Source: Hyphomicrobium sp. (GTDB lineage Bacteria > Pseudomonadota > Alphaproteobacteria > Rhizobiales > Hyphomicrobiaceae). From it: a DNA stretch of 64,000 nt. Numbering within the stretch: position 1 is the first letter of the stretch; every line of letters begins with the position of its first letter. This document shows, piece by piece, positions 16,343-25,431 of this stretch. The translations under genes and the position numbers were made by a program. The stretch lies in NCBI GenBank assembly GCA_016793445.1, contig JAEUME010000019.1, positions 1-64,000 on the forward strand, written 5' to 3'. The notes under the pieces are model-generated. The model worked only from the letters and a program-made list of their open reading frames with translations. It had not been told where the DNA came from and did not search any database.

Positions 16343-17347
16343 CTAGAACTTGAAGTTGATCATCTTGCGCATGATGAGCACGCCGCACAACATCCACCCC
16401 GCGCCAACTGCCACCATGAACTTGCCGGGCGTGGTCGTGAACAGCGGCGTGATGTATTCCGGCGACGTCATGTACACCATCGACATGACGCCCGGAGGCA
16501 GCGAGGCGAGCACCATGGCCGAGGCTTTGGCTTCCGCCGACAGGGCTTTCACCTTCATCTGCAGACGGAACCGGTCGCGCAGAACACCGGAAAGGTTGCC
16601 AAGCGCTTCCGAAAGGTTGCCGCCTGCCTGCTGTTGAATCGAGATCACGATTGTCAGAAAGCGAACCTCCGCCAGCGGAACACGCCGGCACAAGCGGTCC
16701 AGCGCGTCGGCGAGTGGAACGCCCATCCGCTGCTCCTCGACCACTTCGCGAAATTCACTGGCCAAAGGCTCCGGACTTTCGCGTGCGATTACCTGGAGAC
16801 ACTCGTTGAGCGGCAGACCCGATTTGACGCCGCGAACCACGACGTCGATTGCGTTCGCAAGCTCGGAGATAAATTTGTGCTGGTAGCGTTTCACCAGTTT
16901 CGACAGGAACCAGCGCGGCAACCCGAAGGTGCCGATGAACCCAGCCACCAACGTCATCATCGGTGTTGACGACGTTCCAAAATGAACGGCCGCACCACAC
17001 AAGATTCCACTGATGATACTCGCTATATAGAAGTCACGGGGGCTGACATCCAGGCCAGCCCGCTCCAGGCGCAGCCTCAACGTAACCTTTTCCTTGGCCT
17101 TCTGGCGATTTTCGATCTCCTTGAGGCTTTCGGCGACGTTCTTTTTGCGATTTGCAGCAGCTTCGCTTGCATTGCCCGCACTCGCGGCAATGCGCCGTGA
17201 CTTGCTCGCCTCCTTGACCACCTGAACGCGCTTGTCCTTGCGGCGCTCCCCGGAGATATACGGGTAGATCACCGCAAAAATAACGCCGGCCGCGCCGAGC
17301 GCGATCATCGCGGCGACGAGAAGCTGCTGAGTGTGCGCATCAAGCAT
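16343..17347 (-). CDS. tadB: Tad pilus platform protein TadB
   Basis: A 334-residue inner-membrane F-domain protein partnering TadC. An N-terminal helix (QLLVAAMIALGAAGVIFAVIYPYI) is followed by a charged cytoplasmic segment. A central helix pair and the F-domain core (ANAIDVVVRGVKSGLPLNECLQVIARESPEPLASEF) come next, and two C-terminal helices end in MVAVGAGWMLCGVLIM. The ATG at 17347 has a GGAGAG site and overlaps the end of cpaF by 8 bp, so the two are translationally coupled; a TTG at 17359 is the rejected alternative. Confidence 0.94.
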   Translation of the reverse strand: MLDAHTQQLLVAAMIALGAAGVIFAVIYPYISGERRKDKRVQVVKEASKSRRIAASAGNASEAAANRKKNVAESLKEIENRQKAKEKVTLRLRLERAGLDVSPRDFYIASIISGILCGAAVHFGTSSTPMMTLVAGFIGTFGLPRWFLSKLVKRYQHKFISELANAIDVVVRGVKSGLPLNECLQVIARESPEPLASEFREVVEEQRMGVPLADALDRLCRRVPLAEVRFLTIVISIQQQAGGNLSEALGNLSGVLRDRFRLQMKVKALSAEAKASAMVLASLPPGVMSMVYMTSPEYITPLFTTTPGKFMVAVGAGWMLCGVLIMRKMINFKF

Positions 17348-18827
17348 TCTGCTCTCCAAGCGGGTTGCCGTTGGCGTCGCTCACTTCGGACTCGGCCAAG
17401 GCCACAGCAAGGCGGTCGGATTCTCCGTAATACTCGGCACGGTCCCAGAACCGCGGGCGCGCAATGCCCGTCGACCGGTGACGCCCAATCAGCTTGCCGT
17501 TGGCGTCCTCACCGGTGATTTCATAGACGATGATGTTCTGAAGCGTCACCACTTCGCCTTCCATACCCAGCACCTCGGTGATGTGGGTCACTTTGCGCGA
17601 TCCGTCGCGAAGGCGTGAGGCCTGCACGATGACGTCGACCGATCCGGTGATCATCTCGCGAATGGTTTTCACAGGCAGAGAGAAACCACCCATCATGATC
17701 ATGGATTCAAGACGGCTGATGGCTTCGCGCGGCGAGTTCGCATGCAGCGTGCCCATCGAACCATCGTGGCCCGTGTTCATGGCCTGAAGGAGGTCGAAGG
17801 CCTCCGCGCCGCGAACCTCGCCGACGATGATCCGCTCTGGACGCATACGAAGGCAGTTCTTGATCAGGTCGCGCATCTTGATCTCGCCTTCACCTTCGAG
17901 ATTCGGCGGGCGCGTTTCAAGCCGGACCACGTGGGGCTGCTGAAGCTGAAGCTCAGCGGAGTCCTCGCACGTGATGATGCGTTCATCGTGATCGATCGAA
18001 CCGGTAAGGCAGTTGAGCAAGGTTGTCTTGCCGGAGCCCGTACCACCCGAAATCAGCACGTTGCAGCGCACGCGGCCGATGATCTCGAGGACCGTCTTGG
18101 CCTGCGGCGTGATGGAGCCGAACTTCACCAGCTGCTCGAGCTTTAGGCGATCCTTCTTAAACTTACGAATGGTCAGCGCGGGGCCATCAATGGCGAGCGG
18201 CGGCGCGATGACGTTGACGCGCGAGCCATCAGGTAGACGGGCGTCGCAGATCGGACTCGACTCGTCCACGCGGCGGCCGACTTGGCTGACGATGCGCTGG
18301 CAAATGTTCATGAGCTGCTGATTGTCGGCAAAGCGCACACCGGTGCGCTGTACCTTGCCGCCGACTTCGATATACGTCGTCGAGGCGCCATTCACCATGA
18401 TATCGGCGATGTCGTCGCGTGCCAGCAGCGGCTCGAGCGGACCGTAGCCCAGTACGTCGTTACAGATATCCTCGAGCAGCTCCTCCTGCTCGGCGATCGA
18501 CATCACGACGTTCTTGATCTGGATGATCTCGCTGACGATGTCGCGGATCTCCTCACGCGCCGCACTGCTGTCCAACTTGGACAGTTGCGTGAGGTCGATC
18601 GTGTCGATCAGCGCGTTAAACACCGTGGTCTTGACGTCGTAATACTCCTCCGAATGCCGGCGCTGCTGCTCCACAGGCGGCTCGGGGCGCGGCGCAACGG
18701 GCGCCGGTTGAACCTGCTGGCGCGGCGCCGCGGGTGCGCTCGCGGAAACGCTCGCGGCAGGTGCAGCGGGCGCCGGAGACGCAATGCGCTTAGGGGTCGA
18801 TGGATCGTTAGAGCGCCGTCCAAACAT
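17340..18827 (-). CDS. cpaF: Tad pilus secretion ATPase CpaF/TadA
   Basis: A 495-residue hexameric traffic ATPase powering Flp pilus assembly. A Pro/Ala-rich N terminus (about 1-60) leads into the N-terminal regulatory domain (LLEDICNDVLGYGPLEPLLARDDIADIMVNG). The ATPase core has Walker A in ISGGTGSGKTTLLNCL, the Asp box (ERIITCEDSAELQL), a Walker B-like segment RIIVGEVRGAEAFDLLQAMNTGHDGSMGTLHAN, and the His box within the latter. All catalytic elements are intact. It is located 37 bp after cpaE and overlaps tadB. Confidence 0.96.
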   Translation of the reverse strand: MFGRRSNDPSTPKRIASPAPAAPAASVSASAPAAPRQQVQPAPVAPRPEPPVEQQRRHSEEYYDVKTTVFNALIDTIDLTQLSKLDSSAAREEIRDIVSEIIQIKNVVMSIAEQEELLEDICNDVLGYGPLEPLLARDDIADIMVNGASTTYIEVGGKVQRTGVRFADNQQLMNICQRIVSQVGRRVDESSPICDARLPDGSRVNVIAPPLAIDGPALTIRKFKKDRLKLEQLVKFGSITPQAKTVLEIIGRVRCNVLISGGTGSGKTTLLNCLTGSIDHDERIITCEDSAELQLQQPHVVRLETRPPNLEGEGEIKMRDLIKNCLRMRPERIIVGEVRGAEAFDLLQAMNTGHDGSMGTLHANSPREAISRLESMIMMGGFSLPVKTIREMITGSVDVIVQASRLRDGSRKVTHITEVLGMEGEVVTLQNIIVYEITGEDANGKLIGRHRSTGIARPRFWDRAEYYGESDRLAVALAESEVSDANGNPLGEQNA

Positions 18828-18864
18828 CGCAACTCTTCCTTGAGACTTCCGATAATATTGCCGT

Positions 18865-20175
18865 TTAGCGCTTGAACTTCAGCTTCTCGAGAAGCGGGGC
18901 CAAAGGCGAGAGCGCGGACTGCGCCTGCTTCTTCTCGGTCTTTGTGTCCCGGCGGTGCGTCATCGCCATGGCTATTTCGCGAAACTTCTCTGTTGCCTTG
19001 GCCTTCGAGTTCATCTCTTCGATCATCTGACCGTTGTTTGCGGCCTGACTGAACGACTCGCTGTCATAATCGATGACGCTGATAGCCTTGAGATCGAGCG
19101 CTTGCTCGAACTCCTTGAGAGTGATCTCCTGGCGCTTGGGCACGCCGACCATATTGAGCACCAGATGAGGCTTGCGGTCGTTCTTGCGGGCCGTTTTCAG
19201 CAAGTCGACGACGTTCTTGGCGTTGCGCAGATTGGCGAGATCGGGCGCAGCCGTAATGATGACCTCATCGGCCTGCAGCAGGACACGCTTCGTCCAGGGG
19301 CTCCACGAGTGCGGAAGATCAACGGCGACGTAAGGCACGTTCTGGCGCACGACATCGATGACCATATCGCAGCTATCGGCCGAGATATCGTAGTCGCGAT
19401 CCAGCACCACCGGAGCCGCGAAGATCGAAAGATGCTCGGAGCACTTCGTCAGCAGCCGATCGAGGAGCTGATCGTCGAGACGCTCGGGCGCCGCCAGAGC
19501 CTCTGCGATGCCTTGCACCGGATCCTGATTGAAATCCAGGCCCGTGGTGCCGAATGCCAGATCGAGATCGGCAATCGTCACGTTGGACTTCAGCACCTCA
19601 GACAGCGTCCAGGCGACGTTATGGCAGATGGTCGAAGATCCTACGCCGCCCTTGGCGCCAATGAACGCGAATACATGTCCGACAGGGTCTGTGTCGGGAT
19701 TGTTGTAAAGATTGGAGATGCTCTCCATCAACTGCAGAGGCTCGATGGGCGTCACGAGATACTCGCTGACGCCCCGTTTAAGAAGCTCGCGATAGAGCAA
19801 CACATCATTATGGCGGCCAATGACGACGACCCTCGTGCCGGGATCGCAGCTTTCCGCCAAGTTATCGAGTTCAGCCAGCAGCTGCGAACCGCGCAACGAA
19901 CTGTCCACGATGATCAGGTTCGGCGTGGGGCTGTCGACATAGTGTGCCACTGCGGCGGCGATGCCGCCCATGTGCACACTGACGTGGGCCTTGGACAGAC
20001 GGCGATCCTCGGCTGCGTACTGCAGGATCTCTGCGGTGTGATTATCATCGCAGAAGGCCTGGATCGAGATACGCGGAATGGGCCGGGCTTTCTCGATGCC
20101 CGGTGCATTTTCTTCGCCGTATTGGCCGTCGAAGTCTTCCGTCTCGTCGGTTGCCGGCTGTGCTTGTCTAGACAT
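18865..20175 (-). CDS. cpaE: Tad pilus localisation ATPase CpaE/TadZ
   Basis: A 436-residue MinD/ParA-like protein that in Caulobacter and others positions the Tad machine at the pole. It has an N-terminal receiver-like domain without the full phosphorylation site (roughly 30-150, LIIVDSSLRGSQLLAEL). The ATPase domain follows, with a deviant Walker A (AFIGAKGGVGSSTICHNVAW) and switch segments VTIADLDLAFGTTGLDF and VAVDLPHSWSPW. The start is the ATG at 20175 with GGGA upstream; the GTG at 20184 is too close to that site. It lies 15 bp downstream of cpaD. Confidence 0.94.
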   Translation of the reverse strand: MSRQAQPATDETEDFDGQYGEENAPGIEKARPIPRISIQAFCDDNHTAEILQYAAEDRRLSKAHVSVHMGGIAAAVAHYVDSPTPNLIIVDSSLRGSQLLAELDNLAESCDPGTRVVVIGRHNDVLLYRELLKRGVSEYLVTPIEPLQLMESISNLYNNPDTDPVGHVFAFIGAKGGVGSSTICHNVAWTLSEVLKSNVTIADLDLAFGTTGLDFNQDPVQGIAEALAAPERLDDQLLDRLLTKCSEHLSIFAAPVVLDRDYDISADSCDMVIDVVRQNVPYVAVDLPHSWSPWTKRVLLQADEVIITAAPDLANLRNAKNVVDLLKTARKNDRKPHLVLNMVGVPKRQEITLKEFEQALDLKAISVIDYDSESFSQAANNGQMIEEMNSKAKATEKFREIAMAMTHRRDTKTEKKQAQSALSPLAPLLEKLKFKR

Positions 20176-20189
20176 CGTGCTCACGTCCC

Positions 20190-20924
20190 TTAATTACTCT
20201 GAACCTTCACGCGCTCGTCTTCGCTCTTCTCTGCGCCGGTGACCTTGCCCTTCACATACTTGCCGAAGACGTCGTCACGCCGTTCTGCATTACGTGGGCC
20301 TTCCGTTCGCGGCCCCAGGAGATCGGCCGGATTGGCGACCATGGCGGCAAGGTTGTGCTGATTGGCGCAACCGAAATCCGGATAGTTGAAGTTGCTCGGG
20401 TTGCGAGCCAGGTTCTCCGACCAATCCTGCCCGCACACGGGCCCTTCGGCGACGAAGCGCATGTAAGAGATGCGGATCGGCGGCTCGTGGCTTCCACCGC
20501 CGTGATAGGCTTCCACGGCAATGGAGTTTTCCGAGAAGCCGCCATCCATCAGCAGATCGCGCACGTCCTGCACGGCATTCATGGCTGCGACTTCATTGGA
20601 TGAACCGCCCGGCGCCGAAATCACGAGGCGCGAGTTGCCTGAGTCGCTGGCGCGGAACCTGTTGGCGAACTCGACGACTTCGGCCCGTTGCGAAGGCGCG
20701 AGGCCCGATGCGCCACGGGGCACCCGCAGCGACAAGGTCGCCGGCTGCTGGGAAACCATGATGGGGTGGCGCTCGTTGGGATCGACGAGCGCCCAGCTCG
20801 CGACCCGCGTTCCTTCGTCATGTTTGCATCCGGCAACCAGGCAGGCCAGGACTGCCATTGAGACCACCTTCGCGCCGCCGAGCCGGGCGGGAGAGGGTCC
20901 ACGTGTCGTGATCTTCTTGGACAT
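20190..20924 (-). CDS. cpaD: Tad pilus lipoprotein CpaD
   Basis: A 244-residue outer-membrane or periplasmic lipoprotein with lipobox LVAGC (Cys33) after a signal sequence. CpaD family features are LSLRVPRGASGLAPSQRAEVVEFANRFRASDSGNSRLVISAPGGSSNEVAA, which resembles OmpA-like fold sequence, and the conserved end GPVCGQDWSENLARNPSNFNYPDFGCANQHNLAAMVANPADLLGPR. The ATG at 20924 follows a GGAGAG site. It acts with the CpaC secretin, whose gene ends 22 bp upstream. Confidence 0.94.
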   Translation of the reverse strand: MSKKITTRGPSPARLGGAKVVSMAVLACLVAGCKHDEGTRVASWALVDPNERHPIMVSQQPATLSLRVPRGASGLAPSQRAEVVEFANRFRASDSGNSRLVISAPGGSSNEVAAMNAVQDVRDLLMDGGFSENSIAVEAYHGGGSHEPPIRISYMRFVAEGPVCGQDWSENLARNPSNFNYPDFGCANQHNLAAMVANPADLLGPRTEGPRNAERRDDVFGKYVKGKVTGAEKSEDERVKVQSN

Positions 20925-20946
20925 AGTTATCTCTCCAGATCCCTGG

Positions 20947-22593
20947 TTATTCGACAATGTAGCCGTAGTCGCCCTTCAGTCCGCCGTCTGGCAAAGCTTC
21001 GCCCTTGCCATAGATGGCGTTGAGGTGACCCAAGAAGTTCGCCTTCATGTCGGTAGCCGGGGTAAGGCCGGTGCCGGGCGCGGCAATCTCTTGACGGCTT
21101 GTGGGCTTCACGAGGTACGGCGTGACAATGACCACGAGCTCCGTTTCGTTCTTGATGAAGTCGCGGCTGCGGAACAGTGTGCCGAGGATCGGAATGTCCT
21201 TGGCCCCGGGGAATCCATCGATATTCTGGCGGGTGTCATCGGAGATCAGGCCTGCGAGCGCCAGCGTGCCACCCGACGGCAGTTCGACCGTCGATTTGGC
21301 TTCGCGCTTCTTCAACGCCGGGATAGCAATGCCCGACAATGTGATCGCGCCCTGGTTCGACAATTCGCTGACCTCGGTTTCGATCTTGAGGCTGATCCGG
21401 CCCTCCGACAGCACGATCGGTGTGAAGGCGAGAGCGACACCGAACTTCTTGAAGCTGACGCTTATCTGGCCTGTGTTGTCGACGAGGGGAATTGGGAACT
21501 CGCCACCTGCCAGGAAGTTGGCAGGCTCGCCCGATACAGCGGTCAGATTGGGTTCGGCCAGTGTCCGGATCAGGCCGTCGCGCTCCAGAGCGCGAATGGC
21601 ATGCGAAACCGTGTTGCCGCCGCCGGCGTTCCAGCCGCCGCTCAGGCCGGAGTTTCCGAACGCGTTCTGGCCTGGCCCTTGATTGTAGACGCACATATCG
21701 GCGCCGCCACAAACCATCTGATCATCAAGCTTCGTATTCAGACCAAGCAGAGGCATTGTGCCAAGACCTGCGGCAGCGGTCAGCGGCAGAGCATTCTCAG
21801 TCAGCAGCGTGGTGGTGAAGTTACCGGCATTGATGACGCCGCCCAGGTTGACGCCGAGCTGCTTCAGCAGTGAGCGCTGCACCTCGGCGACCGTCACCTT
21901 GAGCATCACCTGCTCTTCGGCTTCAACCGTCAGCATGTTGATGACCGTCTCGGTGTCCGACTTCTCGAACCTGTCGATTGTAGCGCCGTCGGCCTTATCC
22001 TTGCTCGTCAGCTCGTACTGAACGTTGACGAACTGACGTGCGATGTTGGCCGCGCGCACCGAGTCGGTCGGGTTCTTGACGGAGCCCGTCAGAACGACGG
22101 TCTGATTGAGCATCTCGACTTTGATGGTCGAGCCAACAATCAGCCGGTTCAGCAGGCTTTCCAAGCCTGACGTCTCGCGCTCGATGAAGATTTCGAAGGT
22201 CGCGAACTGCTCGCCTGTAGTGTCGAAGAAGAAGGCGTTTGCCTCGCCGATCTTGCGCGCCAGCAGGAAGACCCGGTTGGCGCTGAGCACCACCGCATCG
22301 ACGGCCGCCGGATTGGAGACCATGACATCGCGCACGTCTCGCGGAAATTCGATGAGCGCGGATTTGCCCAAGCCGATCTTGATGTTCTTCCTGACAGGAG
22401 CCCCGCCCGTGTCCTGCACCCGGATGATCGACTGGTGAACCGCCGCGGCGGCCAGCGTCTCGGCATCGGCAGAACGTCCAGTTCCGTTGGCCACGGCCGC
22501 GGTAAACCCTCCCGTTATAAGAAGGATACCTGCCGCAAACCAACCAACCGCTCCGAGCAAGGGGCTCGTGAGTAATCCAACTTTCTTGTGCAT
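20947..22593 (-). CDS. cpaC: Tad pilus secretin CpaC/RcpA
   Basis: A 548-residue outer-membrane secretin forming the Flp pilus pore. After a signal peptide (to about residue 35) comes a pilus N-domain (KIGLGKSALIEFPRDVRDVMVSNPAAVDAVVLSANRVFLLARKIGEANAFFFDTTGEQ), which resembles the free-standing protein encoded at 25432. A BON-like segment (LLNRLIVGSTIKVEMLNQTVVLTGSV) follows. The secretin core ends with SFKKFGVALAFTPIVLSEGRISLKIETEVSEL and ELVVIVTPYLVKP. It is transcribed between cpaB and cpaD. Confidence 0.95.
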   Translation of the reverse strand: MHKKVGLLTSPLLGAVGWFAAGILLITGGFTAAVANGTGRSADAETLAAAAVHQSIIRVQDTGGAPVRKNIKIGLGKSALIEFPRDVRDVMVSNPAAVDAVVLSANRVFLLARKIGEANAFFFDTTGEQFATFEIFIERETSGLESLLNRLIVGSTIKVEMLNQTVVLTGSVKNPTDSVRAANIARQFVNVQYELTSKDKADGATIDRFEKSDTETVINMLTVEAEEQVMLKVTVAEVQRSLLKQLGVNLGGVINAGNFTTTLLTENALPLTAAAGLGTMPLLGLNTKLDDQMVCGGADMCVYNQGPGQNAFGNSGLSGGWNAGGGNTVSHAIRALERDGLIRTLAEPNLTAVSGEPANFLAGGEFPIPLVDNTGQISVSFKKFGVALAFTPIVLSEGRISLKIETEVSELSNQGAITLSGIAIPALKKREAKSTVELPSGGTLALAGLISDDTRQNIDGFPGAKDIPILGTLFRSRDFIKNETELVVIVTPYLVKPTSRQEIAAPGTGLTPATDMKANFLGHLNAIYGKGEALPDGGLKGDYGYIVE

Positions 22594-22633
22594 GATCTTT
22601 TCTGCCTTATGTCGACGATCGACGTACGTGTAC

Positions 22634-23437
22634 TCAGTTCACTCCGTACACACGCGATTTGGCTCCGTAACGCAGAACTCGAACGGCATTGCCCCGTTGT
22701 TTCTTCAGATCCATTCCAGCTCCGCCGGCGCTCGCCTGCATGTCCGCAACAGAGCGCAGCGTCAGCGTGATCTCACCCATCTTGTTTGCCAGCGCGAGCA
22801 TCTCCGCCTGACGCGGCGTGAGCTCCAGCGTTGCAGTTTTGGCGTCGCCATCGGCTGACTTCTTGCCTTCCTTGGTCTCGATCTGCTGCCCTACCGCGAT
22901 CACACGCACGTTTGTAAATAGCGTATCGCTCACATAGTCCTGGCCGCCAGCCTTGCCGCGCATCTCGCGAATCAGAATGACGTCGACGTGATCGTTGGGA
23001 AGGATGAGACTGCCTGCGGCCGTGGCCTGACTGATCTTGGTCGAGACCGCGCGCATGCCCGACGGCAGGACTGCGGCAAGAACGCCGCCCTGGCCGGCCT
23101 TGATGAGCTTTCGGGCATTGATCGGTTCACCGGCGAAAATCGCGGACCGCGCGATAGAGCCCGAGATGTCGCGCATCTTGGTCTGTCCACCGCCCTGCTT
23201 GGTGATATAGCCACGGCCCGCGGCATCGGCGGGCCACGCGACCCAGCGCATGTTGCCCTCGTTCACGATCTGACCGATCGAGATATCGGATCCGGCGACC
23301 AGGACTTCCGTCGTGTTGACCTGGGTTTCCACGATCGTGGGCGTGGGCGGCGGCGCGATCATCGAGTTTGCAACGAAGAACGCGCCTATGGCGGCGACCA
23401 GAGCCACGGCAAAGCCAAGTAATTGGGCTCTCTTCAT
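22634..23437 (-). CDS. cpaB: Tad pilus assembly protein CpaB/RcpC
   Basis: A 267-residue periplasmic protein anchored by one N-terminal helix (LLGFAVALVAAIGAFFVANSMIA). It carries a SAF domain (about 45-110: EVLVAGSDISIGQIVNEGNMRWVAWPADAAGRGYITKQ) and the RcpC region LPSGMRAVSTKISQATAAGSLILPNDHVDVILIREMRGKA. SAF domains in this family are thought to contact peptidoglycan and stabilise the secretin. The ATG at 23437 is used; the in-frame upstream TTG at 23488 lacks support. It lies about 40 bp before cpaC. Confidence 0.94.
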   Translation of the reverse strand: MKRAQLLGFAVALVAAIGAFFVANSMIAPPPTPTIVETQVNTTEVLVAGSDISIGQIVNEGNMRWVAWPADAAGRGYITKQGGGQTKMRDISGSIARSAIFAGEPINARKLIKAGQGGVLAAVLPSGMRAVSTKISQATAAGSLILPNDHVDVILIREMRGKAGGQDYVSDTLFTNVRVIAVGQQIETKEGKKSADGDAKTATLELTPRQAEMLALANKMGEITLTLRSVADMQASAGGAGMDLKKQRGNAVRVLRYGAKSRVYGVN

Positions 23438-23640
23438 TGCACTCAAGGTCCTTTCAAGCCGATTGTCGAGAGATTGCAAACCCGACAATGCCCAAGAAAC
23501 GTCAATGTCCGGTTAATCGACGTTTCAAAAGAGGAACGAAGTGCAGCACGCGCTGATGGCTGTGTCAGCGATGCATAACGAAAAGCGGGCGCCCACCGCG
23601 ACGCCCGCCGATCTGCATTCAGGGAATGGCAGCGGTCTGG

Positions 23641-24144
23641 TCACATCGACAGCGCAAGGAACCACGGCGTCGAAGGATAAAGGACAAGACCGGAGGCCGC
23701 GATCGCAATACCATAGGGAATGCCACCGCCATGCGTGTGCAAACGCATCGCCCAACCAGGAAGCGCCAGTGCATGAGCGGGGAAGAAGCGGCGGTAGGCC
23801 AAAATGAGCAGCGAGAGCACGCCGCCAAAGATCGTGATGTAAGCCACGTATGGCAGAACGAGATCGGCGCCCATCCAAAGAGCGCCTGCGGCCAGCAGCT
23901 TCGCGTCGCCCCCGCCCAGCAGATTGAACGCAAAAAGACCGAAGCCAACGGCAAGTGCGGCAACGCCGACGCCCACATGCATCAGAACCTGGTCAACGGG
24001 ACTGCGCACGACGATGGCGGCAATCACGAACGCGCCAATCAAGACCAGTGAGATCTTGTTGGGAATCGTCATCGTGAAAAGATCGTTGGCGGCCGCGAAT
24101 GCCATAGCGATGGGAAATACCAGAAGCAGGGCGAATTCAATCAC
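23641..24144 (-). CDS. cpaA: Flp prepilin peptidase CpaA/TadV
   Basis: A 167-residue integral-membrane aspartic peptidase of the A24 family that cleaves Flp prepilins after glycine. The catalytic aspartates are visible in AANDLFTMTIPNKISLVLIG and NLLGGGDAKLLAAGALWMG (the GxGD motif). There are about five or six hydrophobic helices and no N-terminal methylase domain, as is normal for TadV. The start is a GTG at 24144 with GGAG upstream; the open frame continues further upstream without a good start. It is encoded between the pilin genes and cpaB. Confidence 0.92.
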   Translation of the reverse strand: MIEFALLLVFPIAMAFAAANDLFTMTIPNKISLVLIGAFVIAAIVVRSPVDQVLMHVGVGVAALAVGFGLFAFNLLGGGDAKLLAAGALWMGADLVLPYVAYITIFGGVLSLLILAYRRFFPAHALALPGWAMRLHTHGGGIPYGIAIAASGLVLYPSTPWFLALSM

Positions 24145-24262
24145 CTGAAGGATCTCCGTGACGGTTCTTGATTGTTGGCCCGTAGGCCTTGAGCGATCAT
24201 CGCAAAGGTCGCTTAACGTTTGATTAAGCGGCGCATCAAAACAAGGCCGGATTGTTTCCAGG

Positions 24263-24448
24263 TTAGTTGGAACCGGTCTCAAGGCCGGTCGACGCGGCGC
24301 TGAGGTGAGTATTAATGCCATCACGCGTGCCGGCCAGCCCAGCGATGATCGCAACACTGCACAACACCGCAATAAGCGCATACTCAGTCGCTGTGGCGCC
24401 GCACTCGTTGCGCAGAAAACACTGCAATTTCCTCGACCATTCAGCCAT
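24263..24448 (-). CDS. Second Flp/Fap-type pilin, divergent
   Basis: A 61-residue prepilin-like protein. The leader (MAEWSRKLQCFLRNECG) ends in Gly before ATATEYALIAVLCSVAIIAGLAG, keeping the Flp processing site (G/A), the Glu-Tyr pair and the hydrophobic helix. The leader is less basic than in the main pilin and holds one cysteine, and the helix is followed by a short SAASTGLE tail. It may be a minor or alternative pilin. It lies about 240 bp downstream of the main flp gene, beyond that gene's terminator-like hairpin, so its expression could be lower. Confidence 0.85.
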   Translation of the reverse strand: MAEWSRKLQCFLRNECGATATEYALIAVLCSVAIIAGLAGTRDGINTHLSAASTGLETGSN

Positions 24449-24594
24449 TGCCCACCTCTCTCGAATCCCGCTGCCAAGATACTGATGCGCACTCTATCCG
24501 AGATTTATTAATCAGACTGCGCACTAAACTTGCGAGCACGGATTGAAACTCCTGCATCGCCGCAGCGGAAATCTTGCGCCCAAGCCCTAAACGG

Positions 24595-24625
24595 GAAACG
24601 CCCGAAGCGGTGCTTCGGGCGTTTC
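24595..24625 (-). terminator. Hairpin downstream of the main flp gene
   Basis: A perfect 14-bp stem (24595-24608 with 24612-24625, 3-nt loop) lies 60 bp past the flp stop. Its own stem ends in TTTC on the minus strand and a second TTT follows 3 nt later, so it may terminate most transcripts or cap the abundant pilin mRNA, leaving weaker read-through into the rest of the tad operon. Confidence 0.75.
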
Positions 24626-24684
24626 ATCCGGGATCCTTGGCGATCCAACAACCTCAGTCGTGCCAGCCTCAGCCAGCGCGGCTA

Positions 24685-24861
24685 TTAGTTGGCAGCCGAC
24701 TGCAGCTCGGTCGAAACCGCGCCGAACGTGTTCTGGAGGTCCGTGCGGAGGTTCTGCAGGGCGGCGATGATGCCAACGCCAACCAGAGCGGCGATCAGGC
24801 CGTACTCGATGGCCGTTGCACCCGACTCGTCTTTAACGAAACGCGAAACGATGGTCTTCAT
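24685..24861 (-). CDS. flp: Major Flp pilin
   Basis: A 58-residue Flp-type prepilin. The leader MKTIVSRFVKDESG is basic and ends at the predicted CpaA cut. The mature chain begins ATAIEYGLIAALVGVGIIAALQ, the classic Flp motif with Glu and Tyr five and six residues after the cut. The C-terminal part TDLQNTFGAVSTELQSAAN is short, as usual. The ATG at 24861 is preferred to the longer frame because it gives the canonical leader. It heads the tad operon and has a 570-bp A+T-rich upstream region. Confidence 0.93.
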   Translation of the reverse strand: MKTIVSRFVKDESGATAIEYGLIAALVGVGIIAALQNLRTDLQNTFGAVSTELQSAAN

Positions 24862-25431
24862 GACTACTCTCTCCCAATTATAACTGAGTGATCTTCCGAT
24901 CGTGTCCATCGGGGGGAAGCACTCGTCCTCACCGCTGAACTGAGTATGACAATAGGGACCACAAGTTAAATTGGCGTAAAAAGCCAGCGCTCTCAAATAA
25001 ATACATCCTGCTACCCGCTTAATATATTAGTATCAATTGTTATAAAAATCAAAACTACATAATCCATTGAAGATATATAGAATATTATCCTGCATACACC
25101 AGTGAACAGCCGTAGTTTTTCCAAGATTATTCTTGTTAATATTAGGTTTCATCTTATGTATACTTCAGTTGTCTTGGTCGCTTGGCACCGCGCTCCTCAG
25201 GCAATGTGCGTTCTGAGCGGATGCTGACCCCAGCAAATACTCATCTGAATGCAAATATATGCCGCCCCAGCCCCCGACAGCGCCGGATCTATCGGCGGCA
25301 AACATCGGACTTGACCTCTCGAAATGTCGCAGGGAGGTGGCGGCAGATGCACGACGGGACACTCGTTTGCAGTTCCTTCACCATTTCCTGGGCAGATAGG
25401 CACAGCAATACTTCACCAAGGAGTCCACGCC
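24862..25431. promoter_or_regulatory. Divergent A+T-rich control region of the tad locus
   Basis: About 570 bp between the flp start and the plus-strand pilus gene. The part from about 24990 to 25170 is strikingly A+T-rich compared with the GC-rich neighbourhood, which is typical of a strong or silenced pilin promoter region. No individual promoter box or operator could be assigned, and no convincing gene was found. Confidence 0.5.

Noticed and set aside
18955..20193. 412-codon plus-strand frame over cpaE
   Set aside because: Mirror of the cpaE frame, which has a clear MinD/ParA ATPase domain.
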